From Rikenellaceae bacterium (GTDB taxonomy: Bacteria; Bacteroidota; Bacteroidia; Bacteroidales; Rikenellaceae), in assembly GCA_020859875.1 (NCBI GenBank), contig JAJBVJ010000016.1, positions 1 to 11,858 on the forward strand: a DNA stretch of 11,858 nucleotides. The letters are read 5' to 3'. The notes under the pieces were generated by a model, which worked only from the letters and a program-made list of their open reading frames with translations, was not told where the DNA came from and searched no databases. The position numbers and the translations under genes are program-made. Below, one piece after another: positions 1 through 6,591 of this stretch. The stretch's first letter is position 1. The number at the start of each line of letters is the position of its first letter.

Positions 1-1
1 G

Positions 2-499
2 CCTACAACTTACCGGGATAGCGATCCGGAATCAATCTAACTAAAAGCGGCGGCCGATTTCGGGATGCCGCTGCTGGACGGCTTGGCCGATGCCGTGCGG
101 ATCGGGGTTCCCGGCGAACTAATGCCCCCGGAAGAGGTGAGGCGTACGGCCCTTTCCATTATGCAGGCCGCCCGGGTTCGCATCAGCCACACCGAATACA
201 TAGCCTGTCCCGGATGCGGAAGGACGCTCTATGACCTGGAGGGTACCCTCGCCCGGATACGCCGTAGGACAAACCATCTGACCGGTTTGAAGATAGGCAT
301 CATGGGATGTATCGTGAACGGGCCCGGCGAAATGGCCGATGCAGACTACGGTTATGTAGGCGAAGGCGTCGGCAGGATAAGCCTATATAAAGGGCGGGAA
401 GTGATGCGCCGCGGGATTCCGGAAGCGGAGGCCGTCGAGGCCCTGATCGAACTGATAAAACAGGAGGGCGACTGGAGGGAGCCGGAAGATTTACAATGA
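2..499 (+). CDS. ispG: IspG (GcpE), 4-hydroxy-3-methylbut-2-enyl diphosphate synthase, C-terminal part, with an in-frame stop
   Basis: This is the 3' part of the [4Fe-4S] enzyme that converts methylerythritol cyclodiphosphate to HMBPP in the MEP isoprenoid pathway; the 5' part lies before the window. The visible C-terminal domain holds all cluster ligands: a CPGC pair (Cys48 and Cys51 counted from the ATG at 65), then GCIVNGPGE with Cys82 and Glu89. The spacing equals that of E. coli Cys270/Cys273/Cys305/Glu312. The frame reads back to base 2 as family-like sequence (TYRDSDPESI, then LKAAADFG), but codon 38-40 is TAA. An intact reading is therefore open only from 65, where the ATG is an internal Met rather than a natural start. 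A single C-to-T change (CAA to TAA) would explain it; sequencing error or real inactivation cannot be told apart here. The stop overlaps the wbqC-like start by 4 bases. Family assignment is firm; the functional state is uncertain. Confidence 0.9.
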
Positions 500-1125
500 A
501 CGTACTCTCGCTCAACTATTTGGGAAACATCCAATATTTCAGCAAACTATGCTTCTCGGAGTGCATCGTGGACATCCATGAGTACTACCGGCGGCGCAGT
601 TTTCGCAACCGCTGCGAAATACTTTCAGCGGGGGGACGTACCGCCCTTACGGCAAGCGTGGTAAACCCGGGCAATTTCAGCCGCACCGCCGTTAAGGATA
701 TCCGGCTGGATAACACCCGACGCTGGCGCCACACACACTGGCAGTCGATGGTCTCGTCCTACAAAAATTCCCCTTACTTCGATTTTTACGCCGAAAGGTT
801 CGAGCCGTTCTACGACAGGGAGTTTGAATTTCTGTTCGAGTTGAACGCGGGGCTGCTCGAGGTCATACTGGATATAATCTCACCGGGTACCAAACCCCTA
901 TTTTCCAAGAGATACGTCGAGACCTGCGGTGAAGATAACGACTACCGCGGCTCCATTTCGCCCCTACCCCGGCTGATGCGGCCCGACACCCGCTTTAGGG
1001 ACGAACCCTACTGGCAGGTCTTTTCCGACCGGTTTGCTTTCGAGAGAAACCTGTCGGTGGTCGATCTTATTTTTTGCGAGGGACCCGGAGCCCGGGATAT
1101 TTTAAAGAAATGTTATGTGCCCTGA
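496..1125 (+). CDS. WbqC-family protein
   Basis: This is a 209-residue soluble protein without signal peptide or membrane segment. It matches the WbqC-like family: an N-terminal YLGNIQYFSKL segment, the signature around residues 26-42 (DIHEYYRRRSFRNRCEI, corresponding to the family's H-x-x-Y-x-x-x-S-[YF]-R-N-R block), a 'GGRTALTASV' strand, and the region 66-106 (VKDIRLDNTRRWRHTHWQSM ending at FEPFY). WbqC proteins occur in polysaccharide or O-antigen clusters and widely in Bacteroidota as stand-alone genes; their biochemistry is poorly established, so no reaction is assigned. The ATG sits inside ATGA with the ispG stop, so translational coupling to ispG is likely. The gene ends 4 bases before the stop of the convergent SPOR-like gene, leaving no room for a terminator between them. 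Start choice is supported by the overlap and by the family-like N-terminus. Confidence 0.85.
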   Translation: MNVLSLNYLGNIQYFSKLCFSECIVDIHEYYRRRSFRNRCEILSAGGRTALTASVVNPGNFSRTAVKDIRLDNTRRWRHTHWQSMVSSYKNSPYFDFYAERFEPFYDREFEFLFELNAGLLEVILDIISPGTKPLFSKRYVETCGEDNDYRGSISPLPRLMRPDTRFRDEPYWQVFSDRFAFERNLSVVDLIFCEGPGARDILKKCYVP

Positions 1126-1129
1126 AGGG

Positions 1130-1657
1130 TCAGTTGCCGGAATTTTCGGCCTCCGGCCCATCCGCTTCCGGCTCGCCGGGAGAGGCGGCATATCTGGTGA
1201 AGGCTTCGAGCGGGATCTCCTCCTGCAAAGGGAAAGCCTTGGGGAACTGCCGTTTGATCCGCCCGAGCAGGATGATAGCCTCTTCGTTGGTCAGGCAATA
1301 GCCTGCGGTGACTTTCCAGTCGGGATTATCGTATTTGATGTCGACCGGGATTCCGGGAAATAAATTTTCGAACCTGGCTTTTGCCGAGTAGGCACTGGCA
1401 CGTGCGGTCTGCTTGTTGTCGAAAAAGATGCGGATACGGTAGCCGTTCACTTTCCCGCTGCGCCGGGCGGACGACGCCATTCGGACGATCGAGGCGGCTT
1501 CCCCCTTTTCCGTTACCGTGATACTCGCCCCCCCGGGCCCGTCCGCCGCGGCAAGGCGCCGCAGGACGCTGCCCACATCCTGCGATGCGAGGCTTCCCGC
1601 GGCCAGGAAAAAGGCCGCAAGCGCCAGCATTGCATATTTACAGGTCGGTATTCTCAT
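1130..1657 (-). CDS. Secreted SPOR-like domain protein
   Basis: This is a 175-residue protein, last gene of the minus-strand operon. I take the start at 1657 (MRIPTCKYAM...) because it opens directly onto a signal peptide: basic n-region, hydrophobic residues 9-21, likely cleavage near SLAS-Q at about residue 25. The in-frame ATG at 1690 would add 11 unhelpful residues. Residues 72-147 resemble Bacteroidota SPOR modules: GYRIRIFFDNKQTA, a helix AYSAKARFENLFPG, a strand VDIKYDNPDWKVTAG, then EEAIILLGRIKRQFPKAF. SPOR domains bind denuded peptidoglycan strands, so a periplasmic or envelope role is inferred. The C-terminal 25 residues are rich in Pro, Glu, Gly and Ala and look disordered. The start overlaps the upstream lipoprotein gene by 20 bases, indicating co-translation. 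The domain match is from pattern recognition only. Confidence 0.75.
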   Translation of the reverse strand: MRIPTCKYAMLALAAFFLAAGSLASQDVGSVLRRLAAADGPGGASITVTEKGEAASIVRMASSARRSGKVNGYRIRIFFDNKQTARASAYSAKARFENLFPGIPVDIKYDNPDWKVTAGYCLTNEEAIILLGRIKRQFPKAFPLQEEIPLEAFTRYAASPGEPEADGPEAENSGN

Positions 1658-2138
1658 AATCGGGCATCCGGTCGGTTCGATCCGCTCCAAATATAGTTAG
1701 AAAACGCGAAAACGGAGCATTGTCGAAAGCAAATTTTTTCTTCATCGCTCCCGCCTTTACCGTCGCCTCGCCGGTGACGGTCAGCCGGTCGGCGGCGGCA
1801 CCACCCCCCGCGGCGAGCGATGCCGCGGCCAGCGGATTGGAAATTTTGATCCGTATGGGAAGGGTTATCGAGGTCTCGCTCCGCTTGGGTATGTCGATCC
1901 GGTCGGTGAGCATAACCTCCCCGATCCTGCCCGATGGGGATGCGAGGGTAAACCTGCCCTCCGTTATCCTGATATTTTTGCGCGAGTCGTTTCGCACCCT
2001 CACGGTAACCACCGGCTTTGTCATGGTCTCCATCCCGAGATGTTCCAGCTCCAGAATACGTATATCGTCCGGATGCATGCAGGAGAAAAGTGCCAGGGCG
2101 GCAAGTACAGCGGTAAATTTTGCAAATTTTCTTATCAT
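1638..2138 (-). CDS. Lipoprotein with LEA-type (LEA14-like) beta-sandwich domain
   Basis: The 166-residue product starts with a lipoprotein signal: MIRK, a hydrophobic stretch, and a lipobox ending in Cys20 (LFSC). The mature part alternates beta strands typical of LEA14/WHy-like domains: 'KPVVTVRVRNDSRKNIRITEG' (41-61), 'IPKRSETSITLPIRIKISNPL' (83-103), and a final 'LTVTGEATVKAGAMKKKFAF' (119-138). A Gly/Ala-rich loop lies at 108-116. Such lipoproteins are common in Bacteroidota and generally have no assigned function; envelope location is inferred from the lipobox. The residue after Cys is Met, then His-Pro-Asp-Asp, which is not a clear surface-export signal. It begins 15 bases after the ubiE stop, with AAAGG directly abutting the ATG, and its 3' end overlaps the SPOR-like gene by 20 bases. 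All of this fits one operon. Confidence 0.75.
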   Translation of the reverse strand: MIRKFAKFTAVLAALALFSCMHPDDIRILELEHLGMETMTKPVVTVRVRNDSRKNIRITEGRFTLASPSGRIGEVMLTDRIDIPKRSETSITLPIRIKISNPLAAASLAAGGGAAADRLTVTGEATVKAGAMKKKFAFDNAPFSRFLTIFGADRTDRMPDYENTDL

Positions 2139-2153
2139 CCTTTATTTTTTTTT

Positions 2154-2873
2154 CTATTCCTTGAACGCGGTATAGAGGAAGGCCACCCCGTTGGTAAGCC
2201 TTCTTGCCCTGCACCGGCGGAATCCCGCCCCGGCGATCATACCGCAAAACTCATTTGGCGCCGGAAACTCGTCCACCGACGAGGGTAGGTAGCCATAGGC
2301 CTTCGTATCTTTCGATATGAGTCCCCCCACAACTGGCAGCACCCTGTGGAAATACCACCTGTAAAGTGCCCCAAAAAGGCGGTTTCCCGGCGTGGAGAAT
2401 TCGAGGATATAGAGCCCGCCCCCGCTTGCCAGCACCCGGGCCATTTCCGAAAGACCGGCGGGAATATCGTGGAAATTTCGCACCCCGAAAGAGGCCGTCA
2501 CGGCATCGAACGAGCCGTCCGCGAACGGAAGCCTCTCCGCTTCGCCCTGCAGGAATTCGATCCTGTTTTCCACACCCGCCGCCGTAGCCCGCCTGCGGGC
2601 TACGGCGAGCATCCCTTCGGAAAGGTCGAGCCCGGTGATCTTCGCCCCGGGACAGGCCCTGGCGGCGGCGAAAGCCACGTCGCCCGTTCCGGTAGCGATG
2701 TCGAGGATGCGGGTGGGGGCGCCGGTGCGCAGACCCCCGACCAGTTTCTTCCTCCACCGGCGGTCGATCCCGAAAGAGAGTGTCCGGTTCAGAAGGTCGT
2801 ATCGTGGCGCTATGCCGTCGAACATCCTTTGCACCTGCTCTTTTTTCGATCCGCTCTGCTCGTATGGATTCAT
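2154..2873 (-). CDS. ubiE: Demethylmenaquinone methyltransferase (UbiE/MenG)
   Basis: This 239-residue class I SAM methyltransferase carries out the last step of menaquinone synthesis, methylating demethylmenaquinone; ubiquinone would not be expected in Bacteroidota. Family signatures are complete: an N-terminal 'VQRMFDGIAPRYDLLNRTLSFGIDRRWR' region (residues 14-41), SAM motif I LDIATGTGD (57-65), GLDLSEGML (81-89), 'LPFADGSFDAVTASFGVRNF' (115-134), ILEFS (156-160) and a conserved C-terminal YLPSSV block (195-200). Length is normal. The ATG at 2873 directly precedes the conserved N-terminus. The gene lies 51 bases downstream of the permease gene and 15 bases upstream of the lipoprotein gene, on the same strand. 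MenG uses a prenylated quinone, so it depends indirectly on the isoprenoid pathway represented by ispG in the same window. Confidence 0.95.
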   Translation of the reverse strand: MNPYEQSGSKKEQVQRMFDGIAPRYDLLNRTLSFGIDRRWRKKLVGGLRTGAPTRILDIATGTGDVAFAAARACPGAKITGLDLSEGMLAVARRRATAAGVENRIEFLQGEAERLPFADGSFDAVTASFGVRNFHDIPAGLSEMARVLASGGGLYILEFSTPGNRLFGALYRWYFHRVLPVVGGLISKDTKAYGYLPSSVDEFPAPNEFCGMIAGAGFRRCRARRLTNGVAFLYTAFKE

Positions 2874-2924
2874 TTCCGCCGGGTATATTTTGTAATTCTT
2901 TTAATTTCCGGAACGGGGAAAACA

Positions 2925-4184
2925 CTACCGCTCCTGCGACAGTTTAAGGGTTGCTTCCGGGCTGAGGCGCGAGATTATCCGGGTGGGTATGGCCATCAGG
3001 GCCGCCAGCACCAGGAAGGCTCCCGCATTGAGAGCCAGCCACCACCAGAAGCCGAGGTTAACCGGAACCTCCGAAAGGAAATATCCCGCCTTGTCGAGCT
3101 TCAAAAACCCGGTATATTTTTGCAGCAGGCAAATTCCTACACCGAAAATATTACCCAACAGGAGTCCCTTGCCCAGGATAAAGCCCGACCTTATGAGGAA
3201 TATCCTCTGCAGGCCGCGGTTGTCCATCCCGAGTGCTTTCAGTACACCTATCATGCCCGTGCGCTCGAGCAGGATTATGAGCATGGCCGCAACCATATTG
3301 AGCAGCGATACGAGCAGCATGATGACGATAATTACCGCCGCATTCACGTTGTGGGCCTTGAACCAGTCGAATAGGTTGGGGTAACGTTCTGTGATGTCGA
3401 GCGCCATCAGTATCTCTCCCTGGTCGGTCTCCGTTTCATAGATGGCCCGGTACACTTCCTCATAGAATTTTTCACGGCTCCCTCCCGAGGAATTCACCTC
3501 GTAGCCGGTCACCTGGTCGGGCTCCCATCCGCCCAGGCGCTGCACATCGCGGATGTCCCCCATCACGGTTACCATATCCAGATCCTCGAACCCGGTGTCG
3601 TAGATGCCCGAAATCCGGTACCTGTCGCGCCCGGGAGGGCGTCCGGCACGCAGAAAGAGCATTTCCAGTCGGTCGTCCGTACCGGCCCCGAGCGCCGAGG
3701 CGAGGGCCCGCGAAATTATTACCTGCTTGGTGCGGTTCTCGCTCTCCACATCGGGAAGGGTGCCCTCCACAAGGGAAGCGGCGAAAAAAGACCAGTCATA
3801 GCCGGGGCCCACCCCTTTGAGCACAATACCCTGCATGGCCTGGTCCGAACGGACTATTCCGCCCTTGATGGCATAGGTCTGGATGGTAGAAATACCCGGA
3901 ACACCCAGAAGGCGCTCCTCCAGGTCGGGGTTGATGCGTATCGGCGTGGTTTCGAAAGAGGTATTACCGTCGAGGTTAACTATCTGCACCTGGGCACCGA
4001 ACCCTTTGATCTTCGATGTAAGTTCCCGTTTGAAGCCCGATATTACGGCCAGTGCGACGATCATCACCGCGATGCCGATGGCTACCGTCGCCGTGGCCGT
4101 CCCGACCATGATGTTGCCGCGGCTACGCCCGCTTCGGCCCGAAATGCGCCGTGCTATGAAAAATCCGGTATCGAGTTTAGCCAT
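2925..4184 (-). CDS. FtsX-like ABC transporter permease of the LolC/LolE type
   Basis: This is a 419-residue inner-membrane permease with the FtsX/MacB layout: TM1 at about 27-48, a long periplasmic domain (about 50-278), then three TM segments at about 282-306, 327-355 and 376-400. The opening 'FFIARRIS' with TM1 beginning GTATATVAIGIAV, the 'GFKRELTSKIKGFGAQVQI' segment, and 'LLERTGMIGVLKALGM' (305-320) are typical of the LolC/LolE lipoprotein-release permeases. In that system the protein pairs with a LolD ATPase, which is not in this window. The start at 4184 (MAKLDTGFFIARRI) matches the family N-terminus; the ATG at 4226 would add 14 residues and overlap the divergent promoter region. It is the first gene of the minus operon. 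Whether it releases lipoproteins is inference, though two lipid-envelope-type genes follow it. Confidence 0.87.
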   Translation of the reverse strand: MAKLDTGFFIARRISGRSGRSRGNIMVGTATATVAIGIAVMIVALAVISGFKRELTSKIKGFGAQVQIVNLDGNTSFETTPIRINPDLEERLLGVPGISTIQTYAIKGGIVRSDQAMQGIVLKGVGPGYDWSFFAASLVEGTLPDVESENRTKQVIISRALASALGAGTDDRLEMLFLRAGRPPGRDRYRISGIYDTGFEDLDMVTVMGDIRDVQRLGGWEPDQVTGYEVNSSGGSREKFYEEVYRAIYETETDQGEILMALDITERYPNLFDWFKAHNVNAAVIIVIMLLVSLLNMVAAMLIILLERTGMIGVLKALGMDNRGLQRIFLIRSGFILGKGLLLGNIFGVGICLLQKYTGFLKLDKAGYFLSEVPVNLGFWWWLALNAGAFLVLAALMAIPTRIISRLSPEATLKLSQER

Positions 4185-4217
4185 CCAATTTACCGTTTCC
4201 CGGCAGCGGCCGGATGA

Positions 4218-4229
4218 ACTTTGCAAAGT
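4218..4229. promoter_or_regulatory. Perfect 12-base palindrome in a divergent promoter region
   Basis: ACTTTGCAAAGT is fully self-complementary. It lies between the permease start (4184, minus strand) and the proposed dehydrogenase promoter (4239-4270, plus strand). On the minus strand it includes TTACTTTG, one base off the Bacteroidota -7 consensus TAnnTTTG, so it could be part of the minus-operon promoter, an operator, or both. Because the -7 motif itself contains TTTG, a chance palindrome is possible. Confidence 0.35.
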
Positions 4230-4238
4230 AATACAAAA

Positions 4239-4270
4239 TTTGTGAATAGTCCGTTTTTCTCCTACTTTTA
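4239..4270 (+). promoter_or_regulatory. Probable Bacteroidota-type promoter of the dehydrogenase gene
   Basis: TTTG at 4239-4242 matches the -33 element, and TACTTTTA at 4263-4270 matches the -7 element TAnnTTTG except for the last base. The spacing is 20 bases, as expected for the primary sigma factor of Bacteroidota. A start near 4277 would leave a leader of about 16 bases before the ATG at 4293. Confidence 0.5.
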
Positions 4271-4292
4271 CATTAATAAAAACGGTACGATT

Positions 4293-5066
4293 ATGGTACG
4301 GAATGTAATGATTACGGGAGCCACATCCGGCATCGGAGAGGCGGCCGCAAGGCTCTTCGCCGCGGAAGGTGTCGAGAGCCTTATCGTCACCGGACGCCGG
4401 TGGGACAGGCTCAAGGCTCTAAAGAAAGAGATCGAGGCAGAGTACGAAGGGGTGGACGTATTGCCGCTGGCTTTCGACATACGCGACCGGAAGCAGTGCC
4501 AGGCCGCGGTGGATTCGCTCCCGCCCGAAAGGGCCGTTATCGACGTGCTGATCAACAATGCCGGCCTGGCCGCAGGGCTCGACTACTTCGAGCAGGGCGA
4601 TGTGAACGACTGGGAGGCAATGATCGACACCAATGTCAAGGGCCTCTTGTATATATCGCGGAGGGTAATCCCGCGGATGGTGGAGTCCGGCCGGGGCCAT
4701 GTGGTAAACATAGGCTCGATCGCCGGTACCCAGCCCTACGAAAAGGGCGCGGTCTACTGCGCCAGCAAACATGCGGTGCACGCCCTGAGTCAGGGGATGC
4801 GTATCGACCTGCTGGGTAAGGGCGTAAAGGTCACGGAGATAAGACCGGGCATGGTGAAGACCGAGTTTTCCCTTGTCCGGTTCCACGGCGATGTGGACAG
4901 GGCCGATTCGGTCTACCGGGGGGTTACCCCCCTTACGGGCGAAGATGTGGCAGACGCTGTGCTGTGGGCGGTACTGCAGCCTCCCCATGTTAACGTCGAC
5001 GAGATAGTGCTTACGCCGGCCGCACAGGCCAATGCGTACTACACCTTCCGCCAAAAAGGAGAATAG
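4293..5066 (+). CDS. Short-chain dehydrogenase/reductase, YdfG-like
   Basis: This is a 257-residue NAD(P)-dependent oxidoreductase of the classical SDR family. The cofactor motif TGATSGIG is at residues 8-15, NNAG at 88-91, and the catalytic Ser142 (NIGSIAG), Tyr155 and Lys159 (YCASK) are present. RPG at 184-186 precedes MVKTEFS, as in classical SDRs. Overall similarity is to the YdfG group (3-hydroxy acid / serine dehydrogenases), including the C-terminal 'TPLTGEDVADAVLWA', but the substrate cannot be read from sequence. GRR at 34-36 after the second strand suggests preference for NADP. The ATG at 4293 is chosen because it opens onto the Rossmann strand; the in-frame ATG at 4221 lies upstream of the likely promoter and adds 24 Asn/Phe-rich residues. 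The gene is probably monocistronic. Confidence 0.9.
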   Translation: MVRNVMITGATSGIGEAAARLFAAEGVESLIVTGRRWDRLKALKKEIEAEYEGVDVLPLAFDIRDRKQCQAAVDSLPPERAVIDVLINNAGLAAGLDYFEQGDVNDWEAMIDTNVKGLLYISRRVIPRMVESGRGHVVNIGSIAGTQPYEKGAVYCASKHAVHALSQGMRIDLLGKGVKVTEIRPGMVKTEFSLVRFHGDVDRADSVYRGVTPLTGEDVADAVLWAVLQPPHVNVDEIVLTPAAQANAYYTFRQKGE

Positions 5067-5068
5067 CG

Positions 5069-5101
5069 GGGAAAATAAACCGGCCGGCCGGGCGTTTTCC
5101 C
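5069..5101 (+). terminator. Hairpin after the dehydrogenase gene, weak terminator candidate
   Basis: GGGAAAA (5069-5075) pairs with TTTTCCC (5095-5101) three bases after the dehydrogenase stop. The 19-base loop contains the self-complementary ACCGGCCGGCCGG. The T-run lies inside the stem and no U-tract follows, so this is not a classical intrinsic terminator; it may act as a 3' stability structure. Confidence 0.35.
5079..5091. repeat. Copy 1 of a GC palindrome flanking the zinc peptidase gene
   Basis: ACCGGCCGGCCGG here recurs exactly at 5824-5836. The two copies lie directly before and directly after the YugP-type peptidase gene, both in a context beginning TAA(A)CCGG. Confidence 0.6.
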
Positions 5102-5131
5102 GATAGATAAATTAAAAATGGAATTAAAGTT

Positions 5132-5824
5132 ATGTTGCCGATTGTAGGATTAAATGCCGCCTGGTGGCTGATAATAATTATCGGGGTGGTGGGTCTCATC
5201 GTACAGGCCAAACTGCAGTCCGTATTCAGCAAATACTCCAAAGTGCCCTTCCCCGGGGGTTTGACCGGCAGGGATGTGGCCGAGAAGATGCTCCGCGACA
5301 ACGGGATCACGGACGTGAGGGTGGTGGCCACCCCCGGACGCCTCACCGATAATTTCAACCCCCGGGACAAAACGATAAACCTGAGCGACGGGGTGTACAA
5401 CAGCAATTCCGTTGCGGCGGCTGCCGTAGCCGCCCACGAATGCGGCCATGCCGTACAGCATGCGCGGGGATATAAACCGCTCGAAATGCGTTCGGCACTC
5501 GTACCGGTCATCAGTTTCTCTTCGCGGTTCGCAATTTGGGTAATCATTGCGGGTATTCTGCTGATAAACACCTTTCCTGCGCTGTTCTGGGTAGGAATTC
5601 TTATGATCGCCCTCTCGGCGCTCTTCTCGATCATCACCCTCCCGGTGGAGTACAATGCCTCGCACCGTGCCATGGAGTGGCTCAGATCGAGCCGTACTCT
5701 GAACGACCAGCAGCTCGGGGAGGCCCGGATAGCCCTGAACTGGGCCGCCCGTACATACCTGGTGGCCGCAATAAGCGCCGTGGCGACCCTGCTCTACTAC
5801 CTATCCTTCGCCAGACGCAACTAA
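5132..5824 (+). CDS. Membrane zinc metallopeptidase, YugP type
   Basis: The 230-residue product begins with a TM helix (about 10-25) and carries the zinc-peptidase motif HECGH at 102-106, preceded by an Ala-rich helix 'SVAAAAVAAHECGHAVQHARGY'. Two further TM segments lie at about 122-147 and 150-172. A Glu in PVEYNASHRA (Glu173) is the likely third zinc ligand. A last hydrophobic helix is at 207-225. This layout and length match the neutral zinc metallopeptidase family represented by B. subtilis YugP. Substrate is unknown; a membrane-embedded proteolytic role is inferred. The start at 5132 leads straight into the family N-terminus; the nearby ATG at 5118 is in another frame. No TAnnTTTG element is visible upstream. 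Confidence 0.88.
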   Translation: MLPIVGLNAAWWLIIIIGVVGLIVQAKLQSVFSKYSKVPFPGGLTGRDVAEKMLRDNGITDVRVVATPGRLTDNFNPRDKTINLSDGVYNSNSVAAAAVAAHECGHAVQHARGYKPLEMRSALVPVISFSSRFAIWVIIAGILLINTFPALFWVGILMIALSALFSIITLPVEYNASHRAMEWLRSSRTLNDQQLGEARIALNWAARTYLVAAISAVATLLYYLSFARRN

Positions 5825-5837
5825 CCGGCCGGCCGGT
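5824..5837. repeat. Copy 2 of the GC palindrome, perfect 14-base form
   Basis: ACCGGCCGGCCGGT is a perfect palindrome beginning at the last base of the peptidase stop codon. Its first 13 bases equal the copy at 5079-5091. It may form the base of a 3' hairpin or be a site for a dimeric protein; nothing in the sequence decides this. Confidence 0.6.
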
Positions 5838-5848
5838 AAATATATGGC

Positions 5849-5885
5849 GGGCCGACGGGAAGTTCTTTCCGCCGGCCCTTTTCTT
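5849..5885 (+). terminator. Intrinsic terminator-like hairpin between the peptidase gene and dtd
   Basis: GGGCCGACGGGAA (5849-5861) pairs with TTTCCGCCGGCCC (5866-5878) with one mismatch and one G-U pair around a GTTC loop, followed by TTTTCTT. This fits a rho-independent terminator. It leaves only 15 bases before the dtd ATG at 5901, so it may instead act as a partial terminator or attenuator. Confidence 0.6.
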
Positions 5886-5900
5886 AAACCCGAACAATAT

Positions 5901-6353
5901 ATGAGAATAGTACTGCAAAGGGTGAGGGAAGCTTCCGTGTATATCGGCGGGAAGGTTCACTCGTCGATCGGCCCGGGGATGGTGGTATTGCTCGGTATCG
6001 AGACGGGAGACACCGACCAGGACGCCGCGTGGCTGGTAAAGAAGATAGCCGGGCTGCGTATTTTCGACGATGCCGGCAGGGTGATGAACCTCGATCTGGC
6101 CGCCTCCGGGGGCCGGGTGATGGTCGTAAGCCAGTTTACGCTCCACGCCTCCACCCGTAAGGGAAACCGCCCGTCCTATATCCGGGCGGCGGGCGAAGGT
6201 GAGGCCCGCCCGCTTTATGAGAGGTTCCTCGGGCTGCTCGCAGAGGCCACGGGCCGGGAGCCGGCCGCCGGGATCTTCGGAGCCCATATGCAGGTGGCGC
6301 TCGTCAACGACGGACCCGTAACCATAATCATAGACTCGAAGCTGAGAGAATAG
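5901..6353 (+). CDS. dtd: D-aminoacyl-tRNA deacylase (Dtd)
   Basis: This is a 150-residue enzyme that hydrolyses D-aminoacyl-tRNA, and Gly-tRNA-Ala in well-studied homologues, protecting translation in the cytoplasm. The family start MRIVLQRV is at residues 1-8. The active-site SQFTL motif is at 77-81 and the cross-subunit NxGP motif appears as NDGPVT at 136-141. GNRPSY (88-93) is also typical. Length equals the usual 145-150. An in-frame ATG at 5844 would add 19 residues translated from the upstream hairpin and is rejected. The gene sits 15 bases behind a terminator-like hairpin, so how it is transcribed is unclear; readthrough from the peptidase gene is possible. Confidence 0.95.
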   Translation: MRIVLQRVREASVYIGGKVHSSIGPGMVVLLGIETGDTDQDAAWLVKKIAGLRIFDDAGRVMNLDLAASGGRVMVVSQFTLHASTRKGNRPSYIRAAGEGEARPLYERFLGLLAEATGREPAAGIFGAHMQVALVNDGPVTIIIDSKLRE

Positions 6354-6574
6354 TGAGTGGAAGAGAAACCTTCCGTTTCGAACGGGCGATCAGATAGAGA
6401 AAACCCTTGTATATAAAAAAATCAGTTCGCCGGCCTACCACAGACAGACCCGTGATCAGACCATCTTTATCCCTTGCAAATCGTATAGTGATCTGACACC
6501 GTTATCCGACGGCTATCGGAGGTACTTTCTTTCCGTATTCTTTCCCTTGAGAACCACCCCCGGGACAAAATTAA

Positions 6575-6582
6575 TATCTTTG
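6575..6582 (+). promoter_or_regulatory. -7 promoter element in front of recG
   Basis: TATCTTTG matches the Bacteroidota -7 consensus TAnnTTTG exactly. No good TTTG lies about 20 bases upstream. A start 6-8 bases downstream would fall at about 6589, giving a leader of only a few bases before the recG ATG at 6592. The rest of the 238-base gap from dtd shows only short hairpins (for example CCGTT-TCG-AACGG at 6373-6385) and no gene. Confidence 0.5.
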
Positions 6583-6591
6583 CCCTTGTCA

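Noticed and set aside
2346..3374. 342-residue open frame on the plus strand
   Set aside because: It spans parts of two well-supported minus-strand genes (ubiE and the permease) and the gap between them, with no domain of its own.
4221..4292. Upstream in-frame start for the dehydrogenase
   Set aside because: It would place the likely promoter inside the coding region and add 24 residues not found in SDR proteins, whose fold starts at the next ATG.
6547..6591. TTG start giving recG 15 extra residues
   Set aside because: The extension covers the TAnnTTTG element and is unlike the RecG N-terminus, which begins naturally at 6592.
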